Shown: piece after piece, positions 43,074-51,285 of the stretch
Position numbering within the stretch: position 1 is the first letter of the stretch
How the letters are laid out: every line of letters starts with the position of its first letter
Assembly: GCF_024730785.1 (NCBI RefSeq)
Contig: NZ_CP102830.1
Location: 4,130,001-4,194,000, forward strand
Reading direction: 5' to 3'
Length of the DNA stretch: 64,000 nucleotides
DNA from: Pseudomonas sp. LS44
Lineage (GTDB): Bacteria > Pseudomonadota > Gammaproteobacteria > Pseudomonadales > Pseudomonadaceae
The notes under the pieces: generated by a model
What the model saw: the letters and a program-made list of their open reading frames with translations, nothing else
Database searches by the model: none
Told to the model about the DNA's origin: nothing
Program-made: the position numbers and the translations under genes

Positions 43074-43511
43074 CTATTCCGGAATGCGCAGCACCTGCCC
43101 CGGATAGATCTTGTCCGGGTGACCGAGCATCGGCTTGTTGGCCTCGAAGATCTTGTTGTACAGGTTGGCGTTGCCATATTCGACCTTGGCGATGGCGCTC
43201 AGGGTGTCGCCCTTCTTCACCGTGACGAAGCGCGCCGCCGGCGCCGGTGCCGCCACCGTGATGCGGTCCTCGACCTCGCTGACCCCGGCGACATTGCCCA
43301 GCGCCAGCAGGATCTTCTCCTTCTCTTCCTGGCTGGCCACCTCGCCGCCGGCGACGACCTTCTCGCCCACCACCTCGACCTGGATATTCGGATTGCCTAG
43401 GCCGACCTTGGCCACATGCTCTTTCAGCGATTCGGCTGCCTGCGCTTCCTGACCTACCAGCGATTCCCACAGCTTGGCACCGGCTTCTTTCACAAAGGCG
43501 AAAATGCTCAT
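43074..43511 (-). CDS. lysM: BON/LysM domain protein (YgaU-like)
   Basis: 145 residues: N-terminal amphipathic part MSIFAFVKEAGAKLWE, a BON domain (about 30-85) and a C-terminal LysM repeat (FVTVKKGDTLSAIAKVEYGN). No signal peptide; the E. coli relative binds K+ in the cytoplasm, so the LysM part may not meet peptidoglycan. ATG 43511 has AGGAG upstream. This is the end of the block syntenic with P. aeruginosa arcD-lysM. Confidence 0.88.
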   Translation of the reverse strand: MSIFAFVKEAGAKLWESLVGQEAQAAESLKEHVAKVGLGNPNIQVEVVGEKVVAGGEVASQEEKEKILLALGNVAGVSEVEDRITVAAPAPAARFVTVKKGDTLSAIAKVEYGNANLYNKIFEANKPMLGHPDKIYPGQVLRIPE

Positions 43512-43697
43512 CGTCAACTCTCCTGTCGATTGGTTTGGTCGCGACCGGGTAGCCCGCTCGCACGCCGGAAAGAGTCTAGCCAGCCCCCTGCATGAGCACC
43601 GACAAACCGACCAACGCAAGCCCCCGCGGGCGACAACGGCCGCGCAGAGCGCTTCGCCGCCGGGCCGCGCCAACCTGCCGGAGCTGGATTAAGCTGA

Positions 43698-43892
43698 GAG
43701 CCTGTTTACGATCTCGCGAGCTAGAGCCAGACAAGGCAAAAATGGCGAGGGAGCGGAGTTTACGCGCTGTAAATGAGCATGACTCGTTGCACTCGCCCTC
43801 CGGGTCGCGCTGAAGCGCGTTAGCAACAAGCTGCTTTCCGAGGCCATTTTTAACGCCGCATGGCCGACGCACAGTAGATCGTAAACAGGCTC
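43698..43892. mobile_element. 195-bp MITE with 17-bp terminal inverted repeats
   Basis: GAGCCTGTTTACGATCT at the left and its exact reverse complement AGATCGTAAACAGGCTC at the right. TGA flanks both ends (43695-43697 and 43893-43895), a 3-bp target duplication of the TNA type seen with some IS5-family elements. Inner AAAAATGGC/GCCATTTTT arms. It encodes no transposase, so it depends on one elsewhere. The rest of 43512-43957 holds no supported gene. Confidence 0.85.
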
Positions 43893-43957
43893 TGAGCGGG
43901 CCGGCCGCGCAAGCGGTTAAGGCCTCAGCTTCTTCCCCCGTCACTGCGGAGTCAGTC

Positions 43958-44461
43958 ATGTCGATTTCCATGCACCAGCTGTCCATCCCGGTATTCGAAC
44001 GCATGCTCGGCAACCTCAGCGCGATCATCGCCAAAGCCGCCGCCCATGCCGAAGCGCGCAAGATCGATCCGGCGGTGTTCGTCAACGCCCGCCTGGCCCC
44101 CGATATGTTCCCCTTCAGCCGCCAGGTGCAGATCGCCTGCGATGCCGCCAAAGGCGCCGGTGCGCGCCTGGCCGGCGTCGAAGTCCCCAGCCATCCCGAC
44201 ACCGAAAGCAGCTTCGCCGAGTTGCAGGAACGAATCGCCAAGACCCAGACTTTCCTGAGCAGCCTCAGCCCAGCACAGTTCGACGGCAGCGAAGCACGGC
44301 GCATCAGTCTCAAGCTGCGCGACCGTGAAGTGGAGTTCCAGGGCCTGGACTTCCTCACCCAGTTCGCCCTGCCGAACTTCTATTTCCATATCAGCACCGC
44401 CTACGCCATCCTCCGCCATAACGGCGTGGATATCGGCAAGCGGGATTACCTCGGCGCCTGA
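43958..44461 (+). CDS. DUF1993 family protein
   Basis: 167 residues matching the DUF1993 family in its typical start (MSISMHQLSIPVFERML) and in FLTQFALPNFYFHISTAYAIL near the C-terminus, where the DinB-like fold places potential metal ligands. Function unknown. No signal peptide. It is 63 nt after the MITE and stands alone. Confidence 0.85.
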   Translation: MSISMHQLSIPVFERMLGNLSAIIAKAAAHAEARKIDPAVFVNARLAPDMFPFSRQVQIACDAAKGAGARLAGVEVPSHPDTESSFAELQERIAKTQTFLSSLSPAQFDGSEARRISLKLRDREVEFQGLDFLTQFALPNFYFHISTAYAILRHNGVDIGKRDYLGA

Positions 44462-44715
44462 GCATGGCGCGCGCGCCGCCTGATGGCATCGACGCCAGCG
44501 GGGCGCCATTAAAAGGCCAGTAAAACACGTCCAAAAGGCCGCTAAACCGGCCGATGGAAAGCAGCTTCAGACCCGCCGGAATCGACGAAGTTCCCCGGCA
44601 AAAACAACAAGTTACAGAACGCGAAAAGGTCGTGCTACTCGTCGGCAAATGCTTGTAAGCCGCCCGTCTCGCCCCGCAGGATCGCCTCCGTCATCCCACA
44701 TAGGTGCTCCTGTTC

Positions 44716-45210
44716 ATGAAGTACTCCTCGATCCTTCTGGTCTCTCTCGGCCTGTTCAGCGGCGCCGTCCTCGCCGATGGCGACACACGCGCAGGCGTCG
44801 GCGGTGCATTGGGTGGGGTGCTGGGTTCGGTCGTCGGCCAATCGGTCGGCGGCAGCACCGGTGCCGCCATCGGCGCCGGGGTCGGCGGTGCGGCCGGCGG
44901 CGCGGTCGGCGCCCAGCGTGGTAACAAAACCGAAGCGGCGATCGGCGGTGGTCTGGGCGCGGCCGGCGGCAACGTCATCGGCAACAAGATCGGCGGAACC
45001 ACCGGCGGCCTGATCGGTGCGGCCCTCGGCGGCGGCGGCGGCGGCGCGCTGGGCAACCACTACGGCGACGCCAGCCGTGACGACGACGATGATGACTACC
45101 GCGGCGGCCGCAACTACCGCGACGGCGATCGCCACGACAATGGCTACCACCGCGGCCATCACAAGAAGCGCTGGAAACATCGCAATCGCCACGATCACGA
45201 CGACGACTGA
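44716..45210 (+). CDS. Exported glycine-zipper protein with His/Asp-rich tail
   Basis: 164 residues: signal peptide (MKYSSILLVSLGLFSGAVLA), a glycine-zipper core of GxxxG repeats (GAAIGAGVGGAAGG, EAAIGGGLGAAGG, about 25-118), then a charged tail with six consecutive Asp and several RHDH-type stretches. The core could insert in or associate with membrane; the tail could bind metal or nucleic acid. Both are inference. The next gene is a close paralogue. The preceding gap 44462-44715 holds nothing recognisable. Confidence 0.75.
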   Translation: MKYSSILLVSLGLFSGAVLADGDTRAGVGGALGGVLGSVVGQSVGGSTGAAIGAGVGGAAGGAVGAQRGNKTEAAIGGGLGAAGGNVIGNKIGGTTGGLIGAALGGGGGGALGNHYGDASRDDDDDDYRGGRNYRDGDRHDNGYHRGHHKKRWKHRNRHDHDDD

Positions 45211-45355
45211 TCGCCGCCCGAGCTGTTACCGGCAACCACGCCGGCAACTGACCAACGGGTAAATTTTTCGCCGCTGGCATGATCCAACCCAATACCAGGC
45301 GGCGCTCCATCCGTGACAATGGATGTTCCTGTTTCTTCCCCTCGAGGTTCGCAGC

Positions 45356-45763
45356 ATGCGCTCAGTTCTTTCCGCAATCGCCCTGGCCCTGCTGGTCGCC
45401 CAAGGCGCCAGCGCCGACGACAACACCAAAGCCGCGGTTGGCAGCGGGATCGGCGGCGCGCTGGGTAATGTGCTCGGCCAGCAGGTCGGGGGCAGCACCG
45501 GCGCGGCCATCGGCGCCGGCGTCGGCGGTGCCGCCGGGGGCGCGATCAGCAGCAAGAGCGGCAATAAAACCGAAGCGGCGATCGGCGGCGGGCTCGGTGC
45601 CGCGGGTGGCTCGATCATCGGCGGCAAGCTCGGCGGCAGCACCGGCTCGGCCATTGGCGCCGGTCTCGGCGGTGCCGCCGGCGGCGCACTCGGCAACGAC
45701 CTGGGCGATGACGACGGCGGCCATGGCCAAGGCAAGAAACACAAAAAGCATAAGCACGACTGA
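45356..45763 (+). CDS. Exported glycine-zipper protein, tandem paralogue
   Basis: 135 residues: signal peptide ending QGASA, glycine-zipper core almost identical to the upstream gene (GGSTGAAIGAGVGGAAGG and GNKTEAAIGGGLGAAGG occur in both), and a short Lys/His tail (GKKHKKHKHD). A third zipper unit (GSAIGAGLGGAAGGALG) ends the core. CGAGGTTC before the ATG is shared with the next gene. Tandem duplication is evident. Confidence 0.75.
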   Translation: MRSVLSAIALALLVAQGASADDNTKAAVGSGIGGALGNVLGQQVGGSTGAAIGAGVGGAAGGAISSKSGNKTEAAIGGGLGAAGGSIIGGKLGGSTGSAIGAGLGGAAGGALGNDLGDDDGGHGQGKKHKKHKHD

Positions 45764-45922
45764 CCCCCACGCTGCTCGACCCCGGCCCGTCCAGCGCGGG
45801 CCGTGCTCACACGGTGGCCTGCCTCGGGCCGACAAAGACCGCGTTCATTGATCCAGATCGATACTTCGCCGCGCCGCCAGGCCGAAAATGCCTCCAGCAT
45901 TTAATCGATCGAGGTTCCCCTC

Positions 45923-46120
45923 ATGCGTACTCCCTTCGCCACTCTGGCCATGACCCTGCTGGTTTCCCAAGGCGTGCTCGCCGAAGACAACTCCTACCTG
46001 AATGCGCGCAACGACAGCGGCCGCGCGCAGGCGCAAGTCGCTAAGCACCGCCACGTTGATCACCACGCCATCGCGCCGGCCAAGGCCGCAGTCCCGGCCC
46101 CAGCGGCGCCAGACGCCTAA
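45923..46120 (+). CDS. Small exported protein, possible degenerate relative
   Basis: 65 residues: signal peptide MRTPFATLAMTLLVSQGVLA, then EDNSYLNARNDSGRAQAQ, a His-rich patch (KHRHVDHH) and an Ala/Pro tail. Its leader resembles the preceding gene (TCGAGGTTC before ATG; LLV-x-QG-x-x-A in the signal peptide), suggesting a copy that lost the zipper core. Could also be an unrelated small protein. Confidence 0.55.
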   Translation: MRTPFATLAMTLLVSQGVLAEDNSYLNARNDSGRAQAQVAKHRHVDHHAIAPAKAAVPAPAAPDA

Positions 46121-46134
46121 CCCAAGGCTTCGCG

Positions 46135-48969
46135 CTAATCCACGCGCGGCCCCCCCTCCATCTCCTCCAGGCGCTCCAACAAGCGCGCCCGCGCCGCATC
46201 GCGCAGCGCGATCGACTCCAGCCAGCCAGGTCCCGCCGCCCGCAGCGGCGCGCAGACGCTGACGGCGAGCGCACCGTGGCGCGGGAACCACTGGCCGTCG
46301 CGCAGCACCGTGCGCGCACCGCGGATGGCCACCGACAGCAGCGGCACGCCGGCCCGCGCAGCGACCACGAAGGCGCCCATGTGGAAGCCCTTCAGGCCCG
46401 GCTCGCGGCTGAGGGCGCCCTCCGGGAAGAACAGCAGGGATTGCCCCTGGGCGAGGGTGCCGGCCAGGGCTTCGGCATCCTTGACGCTGCGTTGCACATC
46501 GAAGCGCTCGACGAAACGGGCGCCGAGCTTGCGCAGGAACAGGCCGGCGATCCATTGCTCGGCCAGCTCGCGCTTGGCGACGAAGGCGAACCGCGGCGGC
46601 AGGGCGGCGCAGAGGATGACGCCGTCGAGGTAGCTGGCATGGTTGGCGACCAGCACGCTCAGGCCGGAGCTCGGCAGCTGCTCCAGGCCCTCGACCCGCA
46701 ACGGCACGCCGCACAGGCGCAGAAACAGGCGCGCCGCGGCGCCGGCGAAGGACCGGCACCAAGGCTGTCGCGGTAGCAGCGCGACGCCCAGCCAGGTCAG
46801 CGGCGCCACCAGCCAGAACAGCAACCAGATATAGCCGGCATACAGCAGGCCGCGGCTGGCGCGCCAGCAACGGCCCGCCAGGGCCCGCGCGGACAGCCCC
46901 CCCAGGCGCAGCAGCTGCCGCCACACCGCGCGGCGGCGCCCGCCCAGTTCGCCGTGTTCGTACAGCTCGCGGCTGGCGGCGCGGCGGATCTTTCCGCTGG
47001 AAGTCTTCAGCACGCTGTGCGGCGGCGCTAGGACGATATCGTCCGGCGGCACGCCGGTGAGGTCGACGACGATGCGGTTGATCTCCTGCTGCAGGCGCTG
47101 GCGCGCGGCGGCCTCGCTGGCGTGGGTTTCCGCCAGCACCACCAGGCGCTCGGTACCGCTGGCCGGCGCGCGACTGCCGAACACCGCGACGCAGCCCTTG
47201 CGCAGGCCCGTCAGGTTGCCGACCGCTGCCTCGACATCGTAGGGATAGATGTTGCGCCCGGCGCGGATGATCAGGTCCTTGGCGCGGCCAGTCAGGTACA
47301 GCTCGCCGCCGGCCAGGTAACCCAAGTCGAGCGAGTCCATCCACTCGCCGTGCAGCACCCGTCGGGTCTCTTCCGGGTTGCGGAAGTAGCCGCGACTGGT
47401 GGACGGCCCCTTGAATTGCAGATGGCCCTCGATGCGCTCGGGCAGCTCGAAGCCGCCGTCATCGACGATGCGCAGCTGATGGCCCGGCAGCGCCCGACCG
47501 CTGGCGACGAAGCGCAGGCTATCGCTCGCCCCCGCCGCGGCGGGCCGCGCCTGGCCACGGGTCTGGAAAGGCGCGCGCTGCACCCTGTCGATCAGCGGGC
47601 CGCGCTCCAGGGGCGGGAAGGCCACGCCGAGTGTGGCCTCGGCCAGCCCGTACACCGGCGTCAGCGCCGAGGGCGCCAGGCCATAGCGGCCGAAGCGCTC
47701 GGCGAAGCGCTGCAGGGTATCCGGACTGACCGGCTCGGCGCCGTTGAGGGCCAGGCGCCAGCGGCTCAGGTCCAGGCCTTCGAGGTCATCGTCGTTGAGG
47801 CGGCTCATGCATAGCTCGTAGGCGAAATTGGGCGCCGCCGACAGCGTGCCGCCATAGCGGTCGAGGGCCCACAGCCAGCGCGACGGCCGCGCCAGGAAGG
47901 CCAGCGGCGACATCAGTACCAAGCTGTAGGCGTAGTACAGGCTGCCCAGCCAGGCCCCGATCAGGCCCATGTCGTGATACATCGGCAACCAGCTGACGAA
48001 CACGTCACGCGGGCTGATCCGCACCCCCGCGCCCATGGCCCGCAGGTTGGCGAGCAGATTGGCGTGGCTGACCATCACCCCCTTGGGCTGCCCGGTGCTG
48101 CCCGAGGTGTATTGCAGGAAGGCAAGGTCTTGCGCCTGGCGTGGCGGCGTCACGAATTCGCCGCGCTCGTCCGCCAGCTCGGCCACCGTGGCGATCTCGC
48201 GCAGGCTCGGCACCTGCGGTTGGAGCAGACGGGCGAGTAACTTCGCCTCGGTCACGGTGAGCAACGCCACCGTCTCGGCGTTGTTGAGGATGCCAGCCTG
48301 GCGGCGCAGATGCTCCTCGATCTGCGACAGGCGCAGCGGCGGGTAGATGGGCACGGGGACGCCACCGGCCAGCAGCACGCCGATGAAACCGCAGAGAAAG
48401 TCGCGCCCGGTCGGCAGCATCAGCGCCACCGTCTGGCCGCCGCGCAGACCGCGGCGCTGCAGGCCGGTGGCCACGCCCAAGGCACCCTGGTACAAGGCGG
48501 CGTAGCTGAGGTCGTCGCTGCCGTCGCTGTCATTGAGCAGGCGCACATGGATGCGCTGCGGCTGGTGGTGCAGGTGCCATTCCAGCACTTCGATCAGGGT
48601 CGCCGCGGCATCCGGCGCGCTCGGCGCCGCGGCCGCGGCTTCCGCGCCAGGGCTGGCGGTCGGTGCGAGCGACGGCGACGCGCGGCCATGCGCCTGCACC
48701 GCGAGGAGGAGATCGGCCGGGGTCTCCGCGCTGGCGAACAGCTCTTCGGCAAAGCGCACGTCGAACGCCTGCTCGAGGCGCGACCACAGCTCGACCCGCG
48801 CCAGGCTGTCCAACCCCAGGTCACGGTCGAGGGCGCTGTGCAGGCTGACCTGCAAGCCCTCGGCCGCATACGGGCGCAACTCGACCACGGTTTGCCGGAC
48901 GATACCGAGCAGCTTTTCCGCTGCATCGGCACCGCAGTCTGGACTGGATTGCTGAGGCAAGCGAGGCAT
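46135..48969 (-). CDS. ACP / fatty acyl-AMP ligase-like / PlsC acyltransferase fusion
   Basis: 944 residues in three parts. (1) Acyl carrier domain with phosphopantetheine Ser55 in DLGLDSLARVE. (2) AMP-forming ligase about 125-680 of the FAAL type: P-loop YTSGSTGQPKG (287-297), GLIGAWLGSLYY, PNFAYELC, YLTGRAKDLIIRAGRNIYP and the catalytic Lys in TSSGKIRR. (3) 1-acylglycerol-3-phosphate acyltransferase-like domain with NHASYLD (776-782) and FFPEG (847-851), preceded by hydrophobic segments about 690-750. This could activate a fatty acid, load it on its own ACP and pass it to an acceptor. ATG 48969 has GAGGG upstream. Stop TAG. Confidence 0.82.
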   Translation of the reverse strand: MPRLPQQSSPDCGADAAEKLLGIVRQTVVELRPYAAEGLQVSLHSALDRDLGLDSLARVELWSRLEQAFDVRFAEELFASAETPADLLLAVQAHGRASPSLAPTASPGAEAAAAAPSAPDAAATLIEVLEWHLHHQPQRIHVRLLNDSDGSDDLSYAALYQGALGVATGLQRRGLRGGQTVALMLPTGRDFLCGFIGVLLAGGVPVPIYPPLRLSQIEEHLRRQAGILNNAETVALLTVTEAKLLARLLQPQVPSLREIATVAELADERGEFVTPPRQAQDLAFLQYTSGSTGQPKGVMVSHANLLANLRAMGAGVRISPRDVFVSWLPMYHDMGLIGAWLGSLYYAYSLVLMSPLAFLARPSRWLWALDRYGGTLSAAPNFAYELCMSRLNDDDLEGLDLSRWRLALNGAEPVSPDTLQRFAERFGRYGLAPSALTPVYGLAEATLGVAFPPLERGPLIDRVQRAPFQTRGQARPAAAGASDSLRFVASGRALPGHQLRIVDDGGFELPERIEGHLQFKGPSTSRGYFRNPEETRRVLHGEWMDSLDLGYLAGGELYLTGRAKDLIIRAGRNIYPYDVEAAVGNLTGLRKGCVAVFGSRAPASGTERLVVLAETHASEAAARQRLQQEINRIVVDLTGVPPDDIVLAPPHSVLKTSSGKIRRAASRELYEHGELGGRRRAVWRQLLRLGGLSARALAGRCWRASRGLLYAGYIWLLFWLVAPLTWLGVALLPRQPWCRSFAGAAARLFLRLCGVPLRVEGLEQLPSSGLSVLVANHASYLDGVILCAALPPRFAFVAKRELAEQWIAGLFLRKLGARFVERFDVQRSVKDAEALAGTLAQGQSLLFFPEGALSREPGLKGFHMGAFVVAARAGVPLLSVAIRGARTVLRDGQWFPRHGALAVSVCAPLRAAGPGWLESIALRDAARARLLERLEEMEGGPRVD

Positions 48970-49064
48970 CGGCAGTCCCTCATGGCAAGACCCTCGGGGG
49001 TCCTGGCCATTATGCGCCAATGCCGGCGACCGGGAAGACCGGCGTGGAGGCGCGTGATTTGGCC

Positions 49065-49230
49065 GTAGCCCGGATGTAATCCGGGGATATCACCGGAGAA
49101 CCGTAGGATGGGTTGAGCGAAGCGATACCCATCGAAGATCCAGCGATGGGTATCGGCGCTGCGCTTCTCAACCCACGCGGCCCGACCCATCCTACGGAAC
49201 TGCATTTGTCCCGGATTGCATCCGGGCTAC
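49065..49230. repeat. Nested REP palindromes upstream of the MFS gene
   Basis: Outer arms GTAGCCCGGATGTAATCCGG (49065) and CCGGATTGCATCCGGGCTAC (to 49230) enclose a second inverted pair, GTAGGATGGGTTGAGC (49103) and its counterpart ending CCATCCTAC (49195). One REPIN has apparently been inserted in another. Confidence 0.75.
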
Positions 49231-49243
49231 GGTGCTGGCCCTC

Positions 49244-49322
49244 GGTGGAAAATGCTTCGCAGTTTTCCACCCTACGCAGACTGGCCGACTGGGTAGGGTG
49301 GATAACGCTTTGCTTATCCACC
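49244..49322. repeat. GGTGGAAAA / GGTGGATAA repeat pair
   Basis: Two short palindromes, GGTGGAAAATGCTTCGCAG...CCACC and GGTGGATAACGCTTTGC...CCACC, linked by CTAC and GTAG. With 49065-49230 they fill most of the 436-nt gap 48970-49405, which otherwise carries only the divergent starts. Confidence 0.65.
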
Positions 49323-49405
49323 ATCACGCCGGCAGAAAATGCTCATGGGCAAGACCCTGCACAGATTCTAAGCTGAGCAGAACAGCGCCCGCCCGGAGAG
49401 CCCCC

Positions 49406-50695
49406 ATGCCAGCCAGCCTTGCCCCTGGAGTGACGCGCCGCGAGGCCTGGTCCTGGGCGATGTTCGATTTCGCCAACTCCGGCTACACCACGGTGGTGAT
49501 CACCGCGGTGTTCAACGCCTATTTCGTCGCCGTGGTCGCCGAGGGAAAACCCTGGGCCACGCTGGCCTGGACCAGCACCATCGCCCTCGCCAATGCGCTG
49601 ATCATCCTCAGCGCGCCGCTGGTTGGCGCCTACGCCGACGCCTTCGCCTGCAAGAAGCGCCTGCTGCTGTTTAGCACCCTCGGCTGCGTCGTCTGCACCG
49701 CCGCACTGGCCTGGGCCGGCCCCGGCGCACTGGGGATCGCCGTGCTGTTCGTGGTGTTGTCGAATTTCTGCTTCGGCAGCGGCGAGAACCTGATCGCCGC
49801 CTTCCTCCCGGAAATCGCCCGTGAAGATGCCCTCGGCCGGGTCTCCGGCTGGGGCTGGGGCTTTGGCTATGTCGGCGGTCTGGTCAGCCTCGGCGCCTGC
49901 CTGGCCTATGTCGGCTGGGCGCAGGGCCAGGGCCACGACGCGGCGCAGTTCGTGCCGGTGTGCATGCTGATCACCGCGGTGCTGTTTGCCGTGGCCAGCG
50001 TGCCGACCTTCCTGTTCCTGCGCGAACGCAGCCAGCCGCAACTGCAAGCCGGCGCCGTGCCGCTGGCCCAAGCGGTCTGGCGACGCTTCGCCCAGACCCT
50101 GCGCGAAGCCGGGCGTTATCGCGACCTGCGGCGCTTTCTCGCCTGTACCGTCTGTTACCAGGCCGGGATCTCCGCGGTGGTCACCCTGGCAGCCATCTAC
50201 GCCAATCAGGTCATGGGCTTCAGCACCCAGGACACCTTGGTGCTGATCTTCGTGGTCAACATCACCGCCTCGCTCGGCGCCGTGCTGTTCGGCTGGCTGC
50301 AGGATCGCCTCGGCCATCGCCTCACCCTGGCGCTAACTCTATGCGGCTGGCTGGGGATGGTCGGCTTGGTCTGGGCGGCGCAGGGGCCGGCATTGTTCTG
50401 GCTGGCGGCGAATATCGCCGGCCTGTGCATGGGCGCCAGCCAGTCGGCCGGACGCGCCATCGTCGGTAGCCTGGCGCCGGCGACGCGGCTGGCGGAGTTC
50501 TTCGGCCTCTGGGGCCAGGCGGTGAAACTGTCAGCGATTCTCGGCCCGATGACTTACGGCCTGACCAGCTGGCTAAGCGGCGGCGACCACCGCCTGGCGA
50601 TGCTGATCACCGGCAGTTACTTCGTCGCCGGGCTGCTGATCCTCGCCGGCGTCGACCTCGAGCGCGGCCGTCGCGCCGCCCTGGCCGAGGCCTAG
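49406..50695 (+). CDS. MFS transporter, UMF1/Atg22-like
   Basis: 429 residues, 12 predicted membrane segments. The start REAWSWAMFDFANSGYTTVV is the hallmark of the UMF1 (Atg22-like) branch, whose bacterial substrates are unknown. ATG 49406 has GGAGAG upstream. The gene ends GAG GCC TAG, and the TAG is the head of a repeat (CTAGGTTGGCGTTGAGC). It is divergent from the FAAL fusion. Confidence 0.88.
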   Translation: MPASLAPGVTRREAWSWAMFDFANSGYTTVVITAVFNAYFVAVVAEGKPWATLAWTSTIALANALIILSAPLVGAYADAFACKKRLLLFSTLGCVVCTAALAWAGPGALGIAVLFVVLSNFCFGSGENLIAAFLPEIAREDALGRVSGWGWGFGYVGGLVSLGACLAYVGWAQGQGHDAAQFVPVCMLITAVLFAVASVPTFLFLRERSQPQLQAGAVPLAQAVWRRFAQTLREAGRYRDLRRFLACTVCYQAGISAVVTLAAIYANQVMGFSTQDTLVLIFVVNITASLGAVLFGWLQDRLGHRLTLALTLCGWLGMVGLVWAAQGPALFWLAANIAGLCMGASQSAGRAIVGSLAPATRLAEFFGLWGQAVKLSAILGPMTYGLTSWLSGGDHRLAMLITGSYFVAGLLILAGVDLERGRRAALAEA

Positions 50696-50724
50696 GTTGG
50701 CGTTGAGCGCAGCGATACCCAACA
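50693..50724. repeat. REP half-element at the MFS stop
   Basis: TAGGTTGGCGTTGAGCGCAGCGATACCCAAC, read here only by its parts TAGGTTGGCGTTGAGC and GCGATACCCA, matches the family at 56869-56940 and the minus-strand sequence at the recQ end. The TAG is the stop codon of the MFS gene. Confidence 0.7.
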
Positions 50725-50754
50725 AGCAAGCCGCAGGCTTGCCTGCTGCAGCCA

Positions 50755-51189
50755 TCAGCCCGGCAACAACGCGCTCAACGCCTCGCGCAACGACGGCGGA
50801 ATCGCCACCGGGCGGTTGCTCTCGCGGTCGACGAACACATGCACGAAACGCCCGGCGGCGCAGGCCTCCTCCTCGCCGTGCTTGAAGATCGCCAACTCGT
50901 ACTGCACCGAGCTGTTGCCCAGCTTGCCGACCCGCAGGCCCACTTCAATGCGCTCGGGAAAAGCGATCGAGGCAAAGTAATCGCACGACGAGCTAACCAC
51001 GAAACCAACCACTTCACCGTTGTGGATATCCAGCCCGCCCTGCTCGATTAGATAGGTATTCACCGCGCTGTCGAAGAAGCCGTAATAGACGACATTATTG
51101 ACGTGGCCGTAGACGTCGTTGTCGTGCCAGCGCGTGGTGATCGGCTGGAAGTGGCGGTAGTCGCTGCGCAAGTGTTGGGGTTGGCTCAT
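50755..51189 (-). CDS. 4HBT-fold acyl-CoA thioesterase
   Basis: 144 residues with hot-dog fold signature [20 protein letters not shown], where the Asp after RWHDND is the usual catalytic acid of 4-hydroxybenzoyl-CoA thioesterase-like enzymes (YbgC/FadM type). Likely releases fatty acid from CoA. ATG 51189 fits the family start; an upstream in-frame start would run into the REPIN. Last gene of the lipid-oxidation series. Confidence 0.88.
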   Translation of the reverse strand: MSQPQHLRSDYRHFQPITTRWHDNDVYGHVNNVVYYGFFDSAVNTYLIEQGGLDIHNGEVVGFVVSSSCDYFASIAFPERIEVGLRVGKLGNSSVQYELAIFKHGEEEACAAGRFVHVFVDRESNRPVAIPPSLREALSALLPG

Positions 51190-51212
51190 CGGTTTCTCTC
51201 GATAGGGTTCTT

Positions 51213-51271
51213 GTAGGAGCGAATTCATTCGCGATGGGAGACAGCCCTATCGCGAATGAATTCGCTCCTAC
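51213..51271. repeat. REPIN, GTAGGAGCGAATTCATTCGC family, copy 2
   Basis: Arms GTAGGAGCGAATTCATTCGC and GCGAATGAATTCGCTCCTAC around a short centre, in the 96-nt gap between two same-strand genes (alcohol dehydrogenase and thioesterase). Confidence 0.88.
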
Positions 51272-51285
51272 GGGTATGGCGGGGC

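Noticed and set aside
43592..43813. 73-codon plus-strand frame running into the MITE
   Set aside because: Arg-rich, no ribosome site, and crosses the MITE boundary; no sign of a broken gene.
45845..47344. 499-codon Arg/Ala/Gly-rich minus-strand frame
   Set aside because: Out-of-frame reading of the FAAL fusion gene in very GC-rich DNA; composition is that of a shadow.
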